A stretch of DNA of 43,500 bases from Cristatella mucedo (taxonomy: Eukaryota > Bryozoa > Phylactolaemata > Cristatellidae), in contig WPIO01000003.1 of assembly GCA_009760855.2 (NCBI GenBank), forward strand, positions 10,424,001 through 10,467,500, in the 5' to 3' direction. The notes under the pieces were generated by a model that worked only from the letters and a program-made list of their open reading frames with translations, searched no databases and was not told the origin of the DNA. This document shows, in pieces, positions 1 through 10,979 of the stretch (position 1 is the stretch's first letter; the number at the start of each line of letters is the position of its first letter). The position numbers and the translations under genes are program-made.

Positions 1-84
1 GACACAGTCAACCTCAGTTACAAGCAATCCGAAAATCCAGAGTAAAAAGTTGATTATAGCCGAGGTTGCTTATAGGCGAGGTAC

Positions 85-545
85 TTATAATAATAATAAC
101 AACAATAATAGTGCATTTGATATACCGCCCTCAGAAAACTCAATTTATTTATACGCACTTTACATTTGCTGCAAAGGAAACACGACCTAATGTGTAGTGG
201 CAGCATGCTCAATAAACAACAGGAATAACATGGTTAGGAATGACATGCACAGGTCAGCAAGTTTGGTTAGTGGCAGCATGCATAGTGTCAGCATGCATAA
301 GCACATAAAGGACGAAGCACAGAGACCCACTAAATGCCGTGATAAATAAATGCATTTTTACTTTCTTTTTAAATGTGGACAAGTCAGGAGATGTCATGAC
401 GCAAGTCGGGAGTAAGTTTCAGGCTTTTGAAGCCTACGAACTAAAGGCACGGTTTGCAAAGGATTTGATGTTTGTACGAGGTATGGGTAAACAGTTAGAT
501 TTCGAAATTATAGGTGATGTTCAAACTTTATTTAATTCAAAGTTT
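85..545 (-). repeat. LINE-A 3' end fragment
   Basis: This is the 3' UTR and last codons of the LINE-A family in minus orientation, beginning at the left with an (AAT)n-type tail. It shares blocks such as CTTTACATTTGCTGCAAAGG and 'GTCAGCATGCATAAGCAC' with the copies at 2361, 2791, 13141, 27950 and 36960. It is 5' truncated and lies inside the pogo-like relic. Confidence 0.75.
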
Positions 546-619
546 TTTTTACAACCGCAGTTTTTCATAAAATGAACCCAAAGAGGCGAAAAAGTCTGTA
601 ATTCTACTCTGAATAAGAT

Positions 620-1292
620 TCTTCGAAGCGTTTTTCTCAATCATATCTCAGTAAGATAAAAAGCTTCATATTCAGTGGAGTTCTCTTCCAAATATCCACA
701 AACTGCTGCCAGTGATTTGAGAGCATCCTAATGAGAAATCATGTGGGAAATGTTCTGGTCGATTGCAATCCCGTCACCATGTTCTTCGTCTTCAATGCCC
801 TCGGAGGTATTTATTTGCTTTCATTTCAACTCGTCGCAGATCTCCCCGTCGGTCAATGTGCAAAAGCACTCGATCTCGCCGTCAATTTTTAAGTATGCGT
901 CGAAATCGTTCGATGCTAAACCGCAGGCTTGTAATTATTAAGGCTGGATTTCTTTAGCATCAATTTCATCCTGATCGTTTATTTCGCTTTGATCGATATC
1001 TTCGCCGGCTTTAAAAAATTCCGCTTTTCGTAAGCATTTGGCTTTCTCGTAATTCGAATTTCGCTGCCGTTATCGTTTTAAAATCTCGCTTTTCGGCGCT
1101 TTTTCTCGAGTTGTGTCTTCGTTCCTTTTGATTTTAGAAATCATCAATAGATCACGGTTGAAGAGAACCACAACGTCGTTCATCTTGCTCATCTTTAACC
1201 CATCAAAAATATAAAGTGGTTCTTCAAAGTCATAGCCTTCCGCTTCTTCGGTTCTTTTTCCGCCATGATTCTGAAAACGCAATTCGGATATT
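620..1292 (-). pseudogene. pogo/Tigger transposase relic
   Basis: The minus strand encodes broken pieces of a CENP-B/pogo-type transposase. Near 1265 there is a start-like stretch MAEKEPKKRKAMTLK. Lower down are pieces resembling the acidic C-terminal tail of Tigger transposases (YLKIDGEIE, LTDGEICDEL, DALKSLAAVCGYLEEN). Several stops and frame changes interrupt it, so no intact protein is possible. The catalytic DDE domain is not recognisable, so most of the middle has been lost. The protein would have cut and moved the surrounding element by binding its TIRs. Confidence 0.5.
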
Positions 1293-1984
1293 TTTAATTT
1301 ACAAAAGGAAACTTTGTTTATCAATATTTACATTATTTCAAGTGCTCCAATTCATTTAAAAAACATGGCAAAATTTCCTATCCGTTTTTTGAGCCAAAAG
1401 CCTTTTACCGCGTTTTAATTTATCGATTTAAGGATTGGAAAGACAAAATTGATGAAAATACTAGATTTTTAGTATTTTGTCAGCGGAAAACTGAAGAACA
1501 CATGTAATGTATATCTTTAAAAATAAAATTCTAACCGACTCATAGCAATCCCACCGCTGTCTCGTGGGGCCTCATTGCTCCGCTTCTATCACTGCGAGCG
1601 ACCACGTCTGCCACGGCACCTCTTCTTTTGTATGCATTAACCATTCACGTGTCTCTAACAGTCGAGACGCGTGACAGAAACGCAAACAAAAAATACCTAA
1701 ACAATAATTACATAAACCAAAAAACAAGAATGTTTTAAACACATTTTTGCAGGCACGTGCTTTGATCAGACGAAATCGATTCACTTTGTTTTGAGTTGAT
1801 TATAAGTGAAGAGAAAATGGTGCTACGAACAGAAAATGGTTTGCTTGTAAGCGTGCTTTGCTTATAACCGAGGCTCTCCACGTGTTAAAGATGGAAAAAA
1901 AATTGAATCATGGCCATAGGTTTCTTATATCCGAGATTTGCAAATAAGCGAGCTGCTCATAACCGAAGGTTGACTGTAATAATC

Positions 1985-2360
1985 GGCGTGTCCACGTAAA
2001 AGCCCGAGCAAAAATCGGCGAATAAGATTCAGATGTCAAGTTCAGCCTTTCTACTTCAACTCCGTCAGCATCTGTAAGTCGTCTGAACTCCAAGGTAATG
2101 CTGTACGTCATAATTGATAAAAACTGTTTATTTCAGTAGATGCTATTCTATTGTGTTTTTAAACAATGTTTGTTATATATAAGTACATTTTAAAAACGTG
2201 ACACAAATCGAGGTATTTTTAGTGGGTCCGGAGTGGATAAGGGGCTTTTCAATTCATTTCAGTGGGGAAGATTGATTTGACATGCGAGTAATTTGAGGTA
2301 CGAGCTCCGTCACGGAACTAATTAAACTCGTAAGTCACGGTACCGTTGTATAATGGTTAT
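1985..2360. other. unassigned stretch
   Basis: I see no gene, repeat family or RNA signal here. A short ORF on the minus strand (1908-2111) straddles the edge of the pogo-like element and has no recognisable domain. Confidence 0.5.
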
Positions 2361-2790
2361 AATAATCCAATTGCGTAAGCCCCAGAGAACTTAATCTCTT
2401 CGAAGGTTCTTTATCTGTGCTGCAAAGGAGGCATGGTTGAATGGTTAGTAGTAGCATGCTCAATGTAAACAAGACAACATGTTTAAAGGTGACATGCGCA
2501 GGGTCAGCATGCAAACAAGGTTAGTGGCAGCCTGCACAGTGTCAGCATGCATAGTCACACAAAGGGCAAATCGCCTGGACCCACTTAATTCTTTGATAAA
2601 TACATGCATTTTTAGCTTCTTTTAAAATGTCGTCAGGTCTTGAAATTTCGTGATGCCTGTCGGAAGTGAGTTCACGCTTTAAGGAATACACACTAAAGAC
2701 ACTGTCTCCAAAGGATCTGACGTTCGCAAGACGTGTAGATAAACGAATAGATTCATAAAAGTGGGTGGTACTTCGCTTTGCCTGGTGGGT
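2361..2790 (-). repeat. Old LINE-A copy, 3' part
   Basis: This is a diverged LINE-A 3' UTR in minus orientation. Its sequence (GTCAGCATGC, CCTTTGTGTGAC on the other strand, GGTGGTACTTCGC) matches the 3' end of the copy that starts at 2791. The same old copy appears to continue at 5300-5716 and again at 22671-22712. The intervening DNA is a younger LINE-A insertion and the Polinton. Confidence 0.7.
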
Positions 2791-2987
2791 AACAATATTA
2801 ATAGTAATAATGCACTTGATAAAGCGCCCTCAGAGAACTTAATCTCTTTCTAGGCGCTTTACATTTGCTGCTAAGTGAAATGCAATTGAATGGTAAGTAA
2901 AATCATGCTTGAAAAACAAACAAAATGAATAATATGGTTAGGGGTGACATGCACAGTGTCAGCACGCATAAGCACAACAAGGACGAA

Positions 2988-3959
2988 TCACAGGGACCCA
3001 CTAAATGCTGTCCTATATAGTTGTGTTTTTAGGTTCCTTTTAAATGTGGTCAGGTCAGGGGATGTTCTGACGCAGGTCGGGAGGGAGTTCCAGGCTTTGG
3101 GAGCATATGAACTAAATTCACGGTCTCCACCACAGGATTTAAGGTTTGTATGAGGTATTTGTAGACTGTTGGATTCCGAAAAGCGGGTGGTACGATGCTT
3201 GGCCTGATGGGGTAGTATATCTGAGAGATAGGCTGGAGCCATAGAATGAAGGGACATAACAGTGAGCGACAAAACCTTGAAGTCAATCCGTTGCTTGACT
3301 GGTAGCCAGTGCAGGTCGGCGAGAAGTGGAGTAATGTGGCAACTGCGACGCTCACGACAGACAAGCCTAGCTGCAGAGTTTTGCACCAGCTGCAATCGCA
3401 TGATCGCACATGCTGGTAGGCCAGTGAGCAGTGAGTTGCAGAAGTCGAGATGGGATGACACGAATGCATGGACCAACTTAGACCTGGTATCCTTATCTAA
3501 ACAAGCCCGAATTTTAGCAATGTTATGAAGCTGAAAATAGGCGGATTTGACTGTGGAGCTGATATGGTCGTCTAACGAGAGGTCGCTTTCGAATATGACA
3601 CCTAGATTTCGAGCTGATTCAACTGGAGATATGCTGGCAGAGCCAATTTTGAGAGTCAGCCTTTCCAATCTCTGAATCACACTGGGTTTGCCCATAACTA
3701 GTAAGTTAGTTTTATCATTGTTTAGTTTGAGAAAATTTGCTGCCATCCATGTGCGGATGTTATCAATGCATGCAGCAAGTGAGTTGAGAGAATTTGAGGT
3801 GCTTGAAGGCTGGGAGGGATCAAAGCAAAGGTACAACTGAGCGTCATCTGCATGGAAGTGAAAGCCTAGATTGTGCTTGACAATCACATCAGCAAGAGGG
3901 AGAGTATGAACCGTGAAAAGAGCCGGACCTAGCACGGAGCCCTGAGGTACTCCATATTT
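2988..3959 (-). pseudogene. LINE-A reverse transcriptase, C-terminal half
   Basis: A 315-codon open frame starts inside the reverse transcriptase at GVPQGSVLGPALF. It continues through FHFHADDAQLYL, where the catalytic YADD box reads HADD. The C-terminal domain follows ([43 protein letters not shown]), as in the CR1/L2 group. A frame change occurs near position 3060. The protein would copy LINE RNA into the genome by target-primed reverse transcription. This half alone lacks the fingers and the motif A aspartates and cannot work. Confidence 0.85.
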
Positions 3960-5299
3960 CAGAGGTACTTCAGATGATCTTTGTCACTTTGATAACTTAT
4001 CTGACGCTTTCAGCACCGAATTTCGTGCATTGACTGACTCATTGTCTCTTGTGGCTCATGTACATGGCCCTACCCACATCAAGGGTCACACACTCGACCA
4101 AATTTTCTCATACAACTGCACTTTGTCATCACCAATTATTACCAAATCCTACTTATCTGACCACATGCAGATCTCATTCAATCTACAGTGTGTGCCCACA
4201 TCCTCCTCTAAAATAACCTGTGAATCACGAAACCTCAAGACCCTTGACATCGATGCTGTCCGTGCGAGAATATCTGCTTCACCTCTGCTGCCCAGTCGTC
4301 CCTCTGATCTGTCATCATTGGTAGATAGCTACAATACGACACTAGCTGACACGCTCGACGAGTTTGCACCTCTGACAAAGCGCACTGTGCGCCCCCGCCC
4401 AGACGGCCTATGGTTTACCACAGACATTAAACTAGCCAAGTCTACTAAACGAAAGCTTGAAAAAGCATACAAAAGATCCGGACTAACTGTCCATCGACAG
4501 GCATATAAAGACTACTGTAGGTCGTACCAATTGATCCTGGCAAAGGACAAGTCTAGCTTCTATAGAAACATTGTTGAATCACAGATGCACAGTCCAAAAA
4601 TGCTGATATCGACAATAAACCATCTCCTCAACCGTTCCCAGATTAGCTCCTTACCTGATGATCCTAATGATGATCTAGCCGATTGCTTCTCTCGATTCTT
4701 TGTGCAGAAGATAGACAAGATCAGGGAATCCACGCCTGCGTTGACAACCTCCCCACTAGAATGCTGTTCCTCGGTTCCTGGCTGCACCTCAATGTCTGCA
4801 TATCTTTTTAAGCAGGTCACTAGTGATCTAGTCCTAAAGTTCGTATCTCAATCAAAGAAGACAACAAGTCCTCTGGACCCTATTCCCACTGTCCTGCTCC
4901 TACGTTGCATTGATCTGCTGCTGCCATGCATAACTAACATCATTAATATGTCATTAGCCTCAGGTCACGTCCCAGCACCTTTAAAAAAAGCTGTAGTCAG
5001 GCCACTTCTCGAGAAAGCGACACTAGACCAAGAGAATTTGAGCAACTACCGCCCAGTATCCCTTTTACCATTCCTATCAAAGACACTGGAACGGGTCGTG
5101 GCAGACCAGCTGAACTTTTATATCGAAACCTCTCACCTTGCTAGTAAGTTCCAGTCTGGCTTTAAAGCTAATCACTCCGCAGAGTCAGCATTGCTTAGGG
5201 TATACAACAACCTACTTAGGAATGCAGACATGGGTAGAGTGTCTGCTTGTTTTGCTTAATCTTTCGGGAGCTTTTGATACCATCGATCACAAAGTTCCG
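3960..5299 (+). pseudogene. LINE-A endonuclease end and reverse transcriptase N-terminal half
   Basis: The frame enters in the APE-type endonuclease C-terminus (GPTHIKGHTLDQIFS, YLSDHMQISF). It passes through the linker and the first RT motifs ([50 protein letters not shown]). It is open for 409 codons to 5259. A one-base frame change near 5245 then leads into LLNLSGAFDTIDHKV before the LINE stops. It is the inverted partner of the RT half at 2988-3959. CR1/L2-group placement follows from these motifs. Confidence 0.85.
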
Positions 5300-5716
5300 A
5301 GTAGATCTGATAGGTTCGCTGGAGCGGAAGAATAAGTGAACCTAAATGTGAGTGACAGAATCTTGAAGTCTATGCATGGCTTGACTGAAATCTATTGCAG
5401 GTTGGCTAGAATTGGTGGGAAATGGAAAATGCAACGCTCGCGACAGATAAGCCTAGCTGCAGAGTTTTGCATCAGCTGTAACCGCCTGATTGCACAGGTC
5501 TATAGACCAGCAAGCAGTGAGTCACAGAAGTCGAGACGGGATGTCACAAATAGATTGCCCAATTTAAAAGTAGTATCCCTGCCTGAGCAAGCCCGAATTT
5601 GAGCAATGTTATGTAGCTAGAAGTAAATGAGATATACCTGCCCAAACAAGCCCGAGTTTTAGCAATATTATTAAGCTGAAAGTAGGCAGACTTGAATGGG
5701 GAGCTGACGTGGTCCT
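5300..5716 (-). repeat. Old LINE-A copy, middle part
   Basis: This is minus-oriented LINE-A RT C-terminal sequence, broken by stops. It aligns in order with 3230-3575 of the young copy (GAGTGACAGAATCTTGAAGT, CTAGCTGCAGAGTTTTGCA, AGCTGACGTGGTC). The alignment stops exactly at the Polinton end and resumes after it at 22671, which shows that the Polinton inserted into this copy. Confidence 0.85.
5712..5716. repeat. Polinton target-site duplication, left (GTCCT)
   Basis: GTCCT directly precedes the left terminal repeat and is repeated directly after the right one at 22671-22675. The sister LINE copy at 3566-3570 has a single GTCGT at the same place. Polintons usually duplicate 6 bp; here 5 bp match. 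Confidence 0.8.
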
Positions 5717-5897
5717 AGTAGTATGTAAATGAATGGAATGGAGCCTAGGGCTCATTCGAATGACGTCATTAAATAAATAAACCGTACTCCGATCAACAAT
5801 CTCGCTAACGCTCGATCGTTTCTCGTCGTCCGATTTATTTAATGGCTGCCGTCATTCTTGAGACCCTATTCTCCATTCCATTCATTTACATACTACT
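5717..5897 (+). repeat. Left terminal inverted repeat module
   Basis: The module starts AGTAGTATGTAAATGAATGG and matches the reverse complement of 22503-22670. It also ends with the inverse of its own start (CATTCATTTACATACTACT), so each end of the element is itself a foldback unit with about 27 bp inverted ends. A perfect CRE palindrome TGACGTCA lies at 5761-5768. The left copy has a short extra piece (GATTTATTTAATGG) compared with the right. Confidence 0.9.
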
Positions 5898-5973
5898 TGG
5901 TTGTTGCAATTAATAATTATTTAATTAAATAAATTTTCTATCTTAATGTAATTCCCAAAACATTGATTAATTT

Positions 5974-6377
5974 ATGCGGCAAGAAGGTGACCAATTTAGC
6001 GATCATGCAAAACGTATTAGAGAAGAAGTAAGACGGCGTACAGGTCTTCTACCAAAATATCCTTTCTCAAAAGACAGTTTAGATGCAATGATTGCAAGTT
6101 TAAGAACCCCAACAGTTATAAGATTAGATAATCCTATTGCTAAGAAAACTGCTAAGACTAATAATAGACAATTTTTCGATAGAGAAGCTAAGGGATTGAT
6201 GAAAATACAAGAAACGAGATGGTTTTTTAGGAAAAGCTTCTTCAGATCGTAAATATTTAGATTATGAATATATTGGATTAGAATTTTTTAAATGATTTTG
6301 ATGAAATATATGATAAGATTGGAACAGAACTGAAGCAGAATTGATTAGTTATTAAAGAATTACTTAAAAAAGAGTGA
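5974..6377 (+). pseudogene. hypothetical Polinton gene, frame-broken
   Basis: The first plus-strand gene inside the left terminal repeat opens with MRQEGDQFSDHAKRIREE. It is open for 92 codons to 6252. The same conceptual protein then continues through two frame changes: one near 6222 in the T run of GGTTTTTTAGG, and one near 6287 in a T run. It runs towards the polymerase start. In the last segment TGA occurs in frame at 6342-6344 and 6375-6377, both at places where Trp reads well. The protein is basic, without membrane segments or a recognised domain. It could be an upstream partner of polymerase, or its detached N-terminal part. Confidence 0.45.
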
Positions 6378-6384
6378 CTTAAAA

Positions 6385-9300
6385 ATGACGCTTGTTATTG
6401 CGCCTATTTTAGCCTCAGAAAGTGGCGCATTTAATTATCGGCCATTTGTAAGAGTAAGTAATTCAAAAATAAATAAAGTTTCAGATATTTATAGAATAAT
6501 TAGAACCAAATTTGCAGCTTTTAAAAAGAGAGTAGAAGAATGGTTAGAAAAACGTTCTATTTGGACTCTAATTGGTGTTAATGCAATTTTTGCAAAGTTT
6601 TCTTATTTTAGACATACATGTGGTGGTAGTTATTTACCAATGCCAAAAGGATTGGAAAAGAAGAGATCAACAATTAATATAAAGAAGGAATCAGATAATC
6701 TTTGAGCTTTGTGGTGTGTATTGAGATTTCTTCATTGGAGAGAGAATCATCCAGAATCTACTTCCGATTTAAGAGAAATATTGCATGAAAAGTACTCACA
6801 CAATCTGAAGAGAATAGAAAAATTGTTTAACGGTAAGGAAAATTATCCTTCAAATGTATTAAATGTTGTTGACATTCCACATTTATCAGAATTATTTAAC
6901 ATTACTATTAATGTTTACGAGTATGATTATAAAATTCTAACTCCTCTTATAGTAGTTGATGAAGAAAAAGAGAAACACTTAGATCTTTTTTTATATAGTA
7001 CTCCAAATAAAAGCAATTCTCGTTATGTAATTATTAAAAACTTTAATGGTTTATGTAGAAGTAGCAAAGATTATGGAACACAACTTACTTGTTAAAGATG
7101 TTTGTGTAGATTTTACTCTAAAGATAACTTAGAATCTCATATAGAAGCTTGCAAGCGTGGAAATGATGGAGAATCTAGAATAAAAATGCCAAGTTCTGAT
7201 AGTAAAAAAAGGAGATACAATTTATTTTAGAGATTATGCAGAAACATTACGGTGTTCTTATGTTGCTTATGCAGACTTTGAATGTTTACTTACAAGTGTT
7301 AGAGAAACTGATAAGGAAGATCCTAATACACCGCAAGGTACGCTTCAAAAGCATATTCCTTATTGATCTGCTTATACTATTATAGATTATGAAGGTAAAC
7401 AAAGAAAATTTAAATTATTCAATGGTCCTAATGTTTGAGAACTATTGAAAAGTTAAGTAGAAGAAGTTGAAAAAATAAAAAAGGAAATAAAACATATTCT
7501 TGATAAATACAATAAATTTGATTATAGTAGTTTTAAAAAAAGAAGACGAAGAAGATTTTGAGCATGCAACTACTTGTCACATTTGCGGTTTAGATTTAAA
7601 TGATGATAACGTTTTAGATCATTATCATCAAACAGGAAAGTATAGAGGAGCTGCTCATAATGTTTGCAATTTAAATCTTAGCATTAATCCTAAGAGGTTT
7701 AAACTTCCAATATTTACTCACAATCTAAAAGGTAATGTCGCACATTTATTAGTACAAGAGTTTCAAGATTTAAAACTAAATGAAAAAGTTATTGCCAATA
7801 ACATGGAGAAATATATAAACATTGAAATTGGTTCACATAATTTTAAAAACTCTTACAAATGTTGCAAAAAGGTTTAGCAGATCTTGTCAATAAGGCTGTT
7901 AAATCAGGAAAACCTTTAGAACAAACAAGAAAATACTTTTCAATGTTAGATGATACAGAATTCGATCTATTAAAAGAAAAAGGCATATTACCGTATGAAT
8001 ATATGGATTCATTTTCAAGGCTAGATGAAAAGGCACTACCTCCAATTAAAGGTTTTTATAGTACATTAAATGATACAAACAGATGAAAAAGATCATGATC
8101 GCGTTAATAAAGTTTGGGCATTGATGAAAAAATAGATCCTGATACAGAAAATATATTGAACAAGTATAGTGATATTTATCTAACTATGGATGTTCTTCTA
8201 TTAGCTGATGTATTTCAACGTTTCAGACATTTATCAAAGAAAGTTGACGTTTTAGATCCTGCAAATTTCCTTACAACTTCAGGTTTAACTTGGTCTGCAG
8301 GTTTGAGATTTTAAAAGGTTAAACTAGATTTATTAACAAACTTTGAACATTTTAACTTCTTTGAGTGCGCAGTAAGAGGAGGAATAACACAGGCAGCATG
8401 CAGACATAGTAAAACAAACAATGAGATGTCATCTAATTATGATACTACAAAAGAAAATAATTGACTGCTTTATGTTGATGCAAATTCATTATATGCTACA
8501 GCAATGACACAACCAATTCTAATTTCTAATTTTAAGTTTTTAGATAATAAACAAATAAAACAGTTTACAAATAAGAAGACATTAGCATTCAAAGAAGATG
8601 CTGAAACTGGTTATGCTTTAGAAGTATATATGCACTGTCCTGATGAATTACACGATATTTATTCTGATTACCCTATTTTACCAATTAGGAGAAAAGTAGA
8701 TGTTGAAGAATATTCTGAATATCAAAAGAAATCACTACTTAAAGACAATAGGAAAAAATAATAGATGAATGCGAAAGTAAAGTAGAAAAACTGATTGTTG
8801 ATCTAGAACCAAAAGTCAAGTATGTTATTCATTATAGAAACCTACAAATTGCAATTGAAAGAGGGTGTGTATTAACAAAGATACATAGAGTACTGAGTTT
8901 TACACAAAGTAAATGGTAGAGTTGATACATACTTGATAATATTGCTAGAAGAAAAGAAGCAAAAGATGAGTGTGAAAAAGAATATTATAAGCTTAAAAAC
9001 ATAGCTTTCTTTGGAAAAAACAATAGACAATGTTAGAGAACGAGTAAACATTGAACTATTTGACCTGAAATATGATAAGAATATTGCAGTTTCAGATAAA
9101 AGAGTAATGAGTGCAAGATTTAAAGACAGAAGGCTGTTTAATCAAAATTTAGTGGGAATTGAAACAACAGAAGCAGAGATATGTCTTCATAAACCTATCT
9201 AGTTAGGTTTTACAATTCTAAATATTTCAAAACTAATAATGCAATATTTCTATTACAACACAGTAAAAGATTATTATAATGATAAAGTAACACTTGCATA

Positions 9301-9922
9301 TAATGATACTGATTCCCTAGACATGAAAATAGATACTGATAATTTATATCATGATTTTGAAAACTATTTAGAGTATCTTGATTTACCTTGATATCCTAAG
9401 AATCAAGATACATGGAAATTAGAAGGAGCTGAAAAGATCATTGCTGCTAATAAGGGAAGTCTAGGTAAGTTTAAAGATAAAATAAGTGAATACATTTCAA
9501 TAGATCTAAAAACAAAAGATTTCATTAAAGATAAGAAAGGTGTTATGATTGAAAAATAAATTGTACTTGATGAGGATGTTTTCTTAAGACTAAAACTTTA
9601 TTCAATGCAGATAGCTATCAAGAAAGATAAAAGGAATATAAATTAGATCTGCAGTTAAAAAAGCAAAAGAACAAAGAAAGATGCAGTATAAAAGTGTTTG
9701 ACACATTCTGATTATGTTGGTTGTCTTAAAACTGGATAAGATGTTTATTTTAATCAATCAAGATTTTAATCAAGAAATCACCAAATTCATACTATAACAC
9801 AATATAAAAAAGCACCATCAGAATTTGACTCAAAACTATATTGGTTAGACTGTAGAATTCATAGTTATGCTTACGGTCACTATAGAATGAAATAGACTGG
9901 TGGAAAATGCTTTGAATGTTAA
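6385..9922 (+). pseudogene. polB: protein-primed family B DNA polymerase (Polinton type), many breaks
   Basis: This replicative polymerase would copy the linear element from a protein primer. Visible parts in order: an N-terminal region with GGSYLPMPKG (about 6631); a CxxC-type finger near 7085; Exo I YADFECLL (about 7264); a zinc-finger region CHICGLDL...DHYHQTGKYRGAAH (7577-7660); LPYEYMDSFSRLDE (about 7990); MDVLLLADVFQRFR; motif A LYVDANSLYATAM (about 8468); motif B region EYYKLKNIAFFGK (about 8981); motif C AYNDTDSLD (about 9297); and a C-terminal GHYRMK. The Exo II position reads GNVAH where GYD is expected, so that aspartate is lost. Frame breaks lie mostly in A runs near 7204, 7535, 7860, 8075, 8132, 8753 and 9014. 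In-frame TGA, TAA and TAG codons are spread through it. The copy cannot make polymerase by standard decoding. Confidence 0.9.
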
Positions 9923-9927
9923 TATAG

Positions 9928-10104
9928 ATGCCAAAAAGAAAAAGAGAAAACACAAAACACGTACCTATAAAGAAAGTAAGATTTGCTGATTAAGAGAAAA
10001 AGGAAACAGATAAAGAAATACGTTGATATATTAGAAGAAATAGAGTTATTCAAGTCACTAGTGAAATTAAATATAAATTAATAAAATTATTTCTACTATT
10101 ATAG
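9928..10104 (+). CDS. small basic protein with PKRKR, two in-frame stop codons
   Basis: The ATG lies 6 bases after the polymerase end, and the frame runs 58 codons to TAG, 2 bases before the next ATG. That tight spacing marks it as one gene. Two codons inside it are stops in the standard code: TAA at 9991 (after FAD) and TGA at 10024 (after EIR). The N-terminus MPKRKRENTKH is lysine/arginine rich and resembles a nuclear localisation signal. The protein is highly charged with a hydrophobic tail; function unknown. It is listed as a gene because spacing and composition support it, but under standard decoding only 21 codons would be made. Confidence 0.5.
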
Positions 10105-10106
10105 AG

Positions 10107-10331
10107 ATGGACAAAGAAAGTCAAGAAGTTTTCCAATTTTCAGAGGATTCAGACACTGAATCAGTATCTGATACACTTTCTGAAGATCCTGACTACGTTC
10201 CTGAATCAGAATCAGAATCTGAAACAGACTTTTCTTACTGCAGTATTAGTGAAGAAGGTGATATAAGTCTTGAAGTACTTCTATTTTGAGAACAAGAACA
10301 AGATGAAGATAGCAATTTAAGTCTTGGTTAA
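10107..10331 (+). CDS. small acidic Ser/Glu-rich protein
   Basis: The gene starts 2 bases after the preceding one. It is open for 60 codons to a TGA at 10287. The same acidic character continues beyond that TGA (EQEQDEDSNLSLG) to a TAA at 10329. The body is almost all S, D and E (SEDSDTESVSDTLSED), likely disordered. No domain is recognisable. It could be a DNA mimic or a regulator, but nothing in the sequence shows this. Confidence 0.5.
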
Positions 10332-10384
10332 ATTTTAAAGTTAAAGTTAAATTTAATTAAATAAATTTTTTACTTATATAGACA

Positions 10385-10660
10385 ATAGCCGTTTCAAGAA
10401 TTCTTAGCTGTGAAAAATGTAGAGAAATGGCAATAAGAATCTGTTTACAAAAACTTAAAGGAGAAAATCAGTGAATAGTTAAACATTCACTTAATAAAAT
10501 TATTCCAGATTTAGATAGCTCATTTATTAATGTTCTTACAGAGATTTGTGATACATGTGATAAACTAATAGAATGTCGTAGCAAGATAAATGAAATGTTG
10601 GAAGGAGCAATTAAAAAATCTAAAACACCAAAAATAAAACCTGGTGTACACATTTTATAA
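10385..10660 (+). CDS. Cys-containing small protein, copy 1 (ATA at start position)
   Basis: This copy is homologous to the next gene. Shared blocks are RILSC near the N-terminus, IPDL in the middle and C(D/N)xCDK towards the C-terminus. The codon matching the ATG of copy 2 is ATA here (10385), so the start is mutated or unusual. A TGA lies in frame at 10472, after GENQ. Predicted length is about 91 codons. The protein looks mostly helical with paired cysteines that could bind a metal. The family is unknown to me. Frame and end (TAA at 10658) are supported by the paralogue. Confidence 0.5.
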
Positions 10661-10672
10661 TTATATATATTA

Positions 10673-10918
10673 ATGGAAGTTTATAGAATTCTTAGTTGTA
10701 AAAAGGCTAGAAAATTATCAGAAGAAATTTGCGGTAGAAAATTAAATGCTTCAGTAGAGATACACTTAAAAACAATCTTTATAAGTATATTCCAGACTTA
10801 AATGATTTAATTATTTTGTCTTATAGATATTTGTAATTCTTGTGATAAAATATGTGAGTATGAAGAGAGACTAGATGCAAATATTAAGAATACTAGAATA
10901 ATTGCATTTGGTAATTAG
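10673..10918 (+). pseudogene. Cys-containing small protein, copy 2
   Basis: This copy starts at ATG 10673, 12 bases after copy 1, with MEVYRILSCKKARKLSEEIC. A frame change near 10758 leads to KYIPDLND and another near 10825 to DICNSCDKICEYEER, ending at TAG 10916. The order of conserved blocks equals copy 1, so the two are tandem duplicates. Copy 2 keeps a proper ATG but has the frame breaks, while copy 1 has the reverse. Function unknown; a small zinc-binding or disulfide protein is possible. Confidence 0.5.
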
Positions 10919-10979
10919 ATTATGCTTACTTTGTTATATAATTTGTGTGCATGTAATTTTGTATTATTGTTATAGGAAA

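Larger units (their letters stand above)
4..1978 (-). mobile_element. pogo/Tigger-like DNA transposon remnant
   Basis: The left edge reads CAGTCAACCTCAGTTA and the right edge, on the other strand, CAGTCAACCTTCGGTTA followed by a stretch rich in 'TTATAAGC/CTCG' words. These form an imperfect terminal inverted repeat of the pogo/Tigger kind. The right end abuts a TA; the left TA is not clear. Between them lies a broken transposase tail on the minus strand and a LINE-A 3' fragment. The family assignment rests on the TIR style plus the transposase C-terminal pattern; it is an old, dead copy. Confidence 0.6.
2791..5299 (-). mobile_element. LINE-A insertion with inverted 5' part (twin priming)
   Basis: From 2791 to about 3959 the LINE reads on the minus strand, from its (ATT)n-type tail through the C-terminal half of reverse transcriptase up to GVPQGSVLG. 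At about 3960 the orientation flips. From 3960 to 5299 the plus strand carries the endonuclease C-terminus and the N-terminal half of reverse transcriptase, ending at the AFDTIDHKV motif. The two halves are consecutive parts of one element, with roughly 40 residues missing between them. The 5'-most end touches the junction, as twin-primed insertions predict. Confidence 0.75.
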
